This document shows, piece by piece, positions 6,564 through 7,483 of a stretch of 7,483 nt of DNA. Origin of the DNA: an uncultured Bacteroidales bacterium (lineage in GTDB: Bacteria > Bacteroidota > Bacteroidia > Bacteroidales > UBA932). The position numbers were made by a program, and so were the translations under genes. The stretch lies in the NCBI GenBank assembly GCA_937906795.1, contig CALCUQ010000218.1:1-7483 (forward strand), written 5' to 3'. Numbering within the stretch: the first letter of the stretch is position 1; every line of letters begins with the position of its first letter. The notes beneath the pieces are model-generated. The model was not told the origin of the DNA. It did not search any database and worked only from the letters and a program-made list of their open reading frames with translations.

Positions 6564-7483
6564 ATAAATATCTGATAAGTACTCATACAATAAATTATAT
6601 CCTTTATTTGAGAAAACTGGAGTTATCCCCATTGTGATATTAAATTCATTCTTCAACATTGCCAGTTCATTTACAATATTTTTATAATCTTTACATTCCT
6701 CAGTATTTGGTTGAGCACACAAATGATATATATTATTTCCACTTCCATATTGCTTAGCATAATATAACATTCTCTGTACTGTCATATCTGTCAAGGATGA
6801 TCCAGCAAAAATGCAAGTATAGTTTTTCAAATAATGCAATTGGGTTGCATTTTCCCAAGAATAAACATTCATACTATTTTCATAGAATTCATCCTGCGAT
6901 AGGATTATTCTATTATCAGAAACAATATCTCTATATGTCGGAGGTTCAATAAAACCGTGTACGTGATAAATTAGAAAGTCATCTTTACCACAACTCTTAT
7001 TCTTTCCAGTACCCGTAACATCGTAAATATTCTTGAATCTGCCTTCATTGTGTTCAATATATTTCAATTCATCCTTGGTAAAATAATCATTCTTATGTTC
7101 CAGAAGTATCTTAATGGCATACTTCAAAAAATTATCATAATTGTAAGTTACCACAGCTTCAACATATGGATACAATATTATAAACTTTGCTATCCTAAAT
7201 AGTGTATGGAAATTTAAATTACCCTCTCCTTTCTTTTTAAGAGAATAACATTCTTTAAATGCATCTTCAAGAATATTCCTATTACACTTGCTATACAAAA
7301 AATGCTGAATAAAAGAGGCATAATTAATTTTTAATTTGTCCTTTATTATTGAAGCTTGAACAATAAAAGGGAACTCAGTATTAACAATACGCTCCACTTT
7401 CTTCCATTGTTCTTCATTAATTTTATACTTTTCTGGCAGATTATATTCAAGGCCCAAAGATTTACGCAAAAGATTATAATCCA
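6549..7483 (-). CDS. SIR2-like domain protein, N-terminus beyond the right edge
   Basis: The frame is open to the window edge. The TTG at 7467-7469 is not a convincing start because the frame continues upstream as DYNLLRKSLGLE, which resembles the 'LPxWxxLLxKxL' segment that follows the GAGxS NAD-binding loop in SIR2-like proteins. The loop itself should therefore lie just outside. Counting from that TTG, the visible 306 residues hold VVTYNYDN (N110), YHVHGF (H171, presumed catalytic), RIILSQDEFYENS, YSWENATQLHYL, CIFAGSSLTDMTVQRML and a final MGITPVF, in the same order and spacing as in the nuclease-SIR2 protein encoded two genes downstream. It is thus an NADase-type SIR2_2 (PF13289) protein, probably cytosolic. 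It is the first visible gene of the operon, 28 nt ahead of the KaiC-like ATPase gene. Depletion of NAD+ upon infection is the known activity of related defence SIR2 proteins and is inferred here. Ends at TAA 6549-6551. Confidence 0.85.
   Translation of the reverse strand, partial: DYNLLRKSLGLEYNLPEKYKINEEQWKKVERIVNTEFPFIVQASIIKDKLKINYASFIQHFLYSKCNRNILEDAFKECYSLKKKGEGNLNFHTLFRIAKFIILYPYVEAVVTYNYDNFLKYAIKILLEHKNDYFTKDELKYIEHNEGRFKNIYDVTGTGKNKSCGKDDFLIYHVHGFIEPPTYRDIVSDNRIILSQDEFYENSMNVYSWENATQLHYLKNYTCIFAGSSLTDMTVQRMLYYAKQYGSGNNIYHLCAQPNTEECKDYKNIVNELAMLKNEFNITMGITPVFSNKGYNLLYEYLSDIYINLK

Overview
The window most likely comes from a gut or oral Bacteroidales genome (Bacteroides / Prevotella / Segatella type). 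The evidence is an AT-rich sequence, gene starts without Shine-Dalgarno motifs, a DUF4906-type fimbrillin-like protein carrying bacterial Ig-like (Big_2) repeats, and the end of a NAGPA-type phosphodiester glycosidase. No rRNA, tRNA, CRISPR array, transposase or integrase is visible.

Left part, plus strand (1-2848). The C-terminal end of a probable phosphodiester glycosidase enters from the left edge and stops at 236. After about 200 bp of AT-rich non-coding sequence comes a long decayed surface-protein gene (about 432-2848). It has a DUF4906 fimbrillin-like segment, four Big_2 repeats and a C-terminal region of unknown type. It lacks a recognisable 5' end and carries a one-base frameshift near 1034 and an in-frame TAA at 1727-1729, so it is called as one pseudogene rather than three short genes. 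A strong symmetric hairpin (2867-2911) lies between this remnant and the convergent minus-strand genes and can serve as a terminator for both directions.

Right part, minus strand (7483 down to 2942). Three closely packed co-directional genes form an apparent operon. In transcription order they are: (1) a SIR2-like protein whose N-terminus lies beyond the right edge; (2) a 732-residue protein with two RecA/KaiC-like ATPase domains, both with degenerate P-loops; (3) a 454-residue protein joining an N-terminal PD-(D/E)XK nuclease-like domain to a C-terminal SIR2-like domain with an apparently intact NADase core. The gaps are 28 and 15 nt. The first gap is built from three perfect copies of an 11-bp tandem repeat.

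Working model (inference): this is an anti-phage or abortive-infection system. The KaiC-like ATPase would act as sensor, switch or scaffold, and the two SIR2 proteins would act as NAD+-consuming effectors, one with an added nuclease-like module. SIR2 effectors are established in Thoeris (ThsA), DSR1/DSR2, SIR2-HerA and SIR2-APAZ/Argonaute systems. I do not recognise the combination SIR2 + KaiC-like ATPase + nuclease-SIR2 as a named system, and this is the main item of interest. Whether further genes of the operon and its promoter lie to the right cannot be seen.
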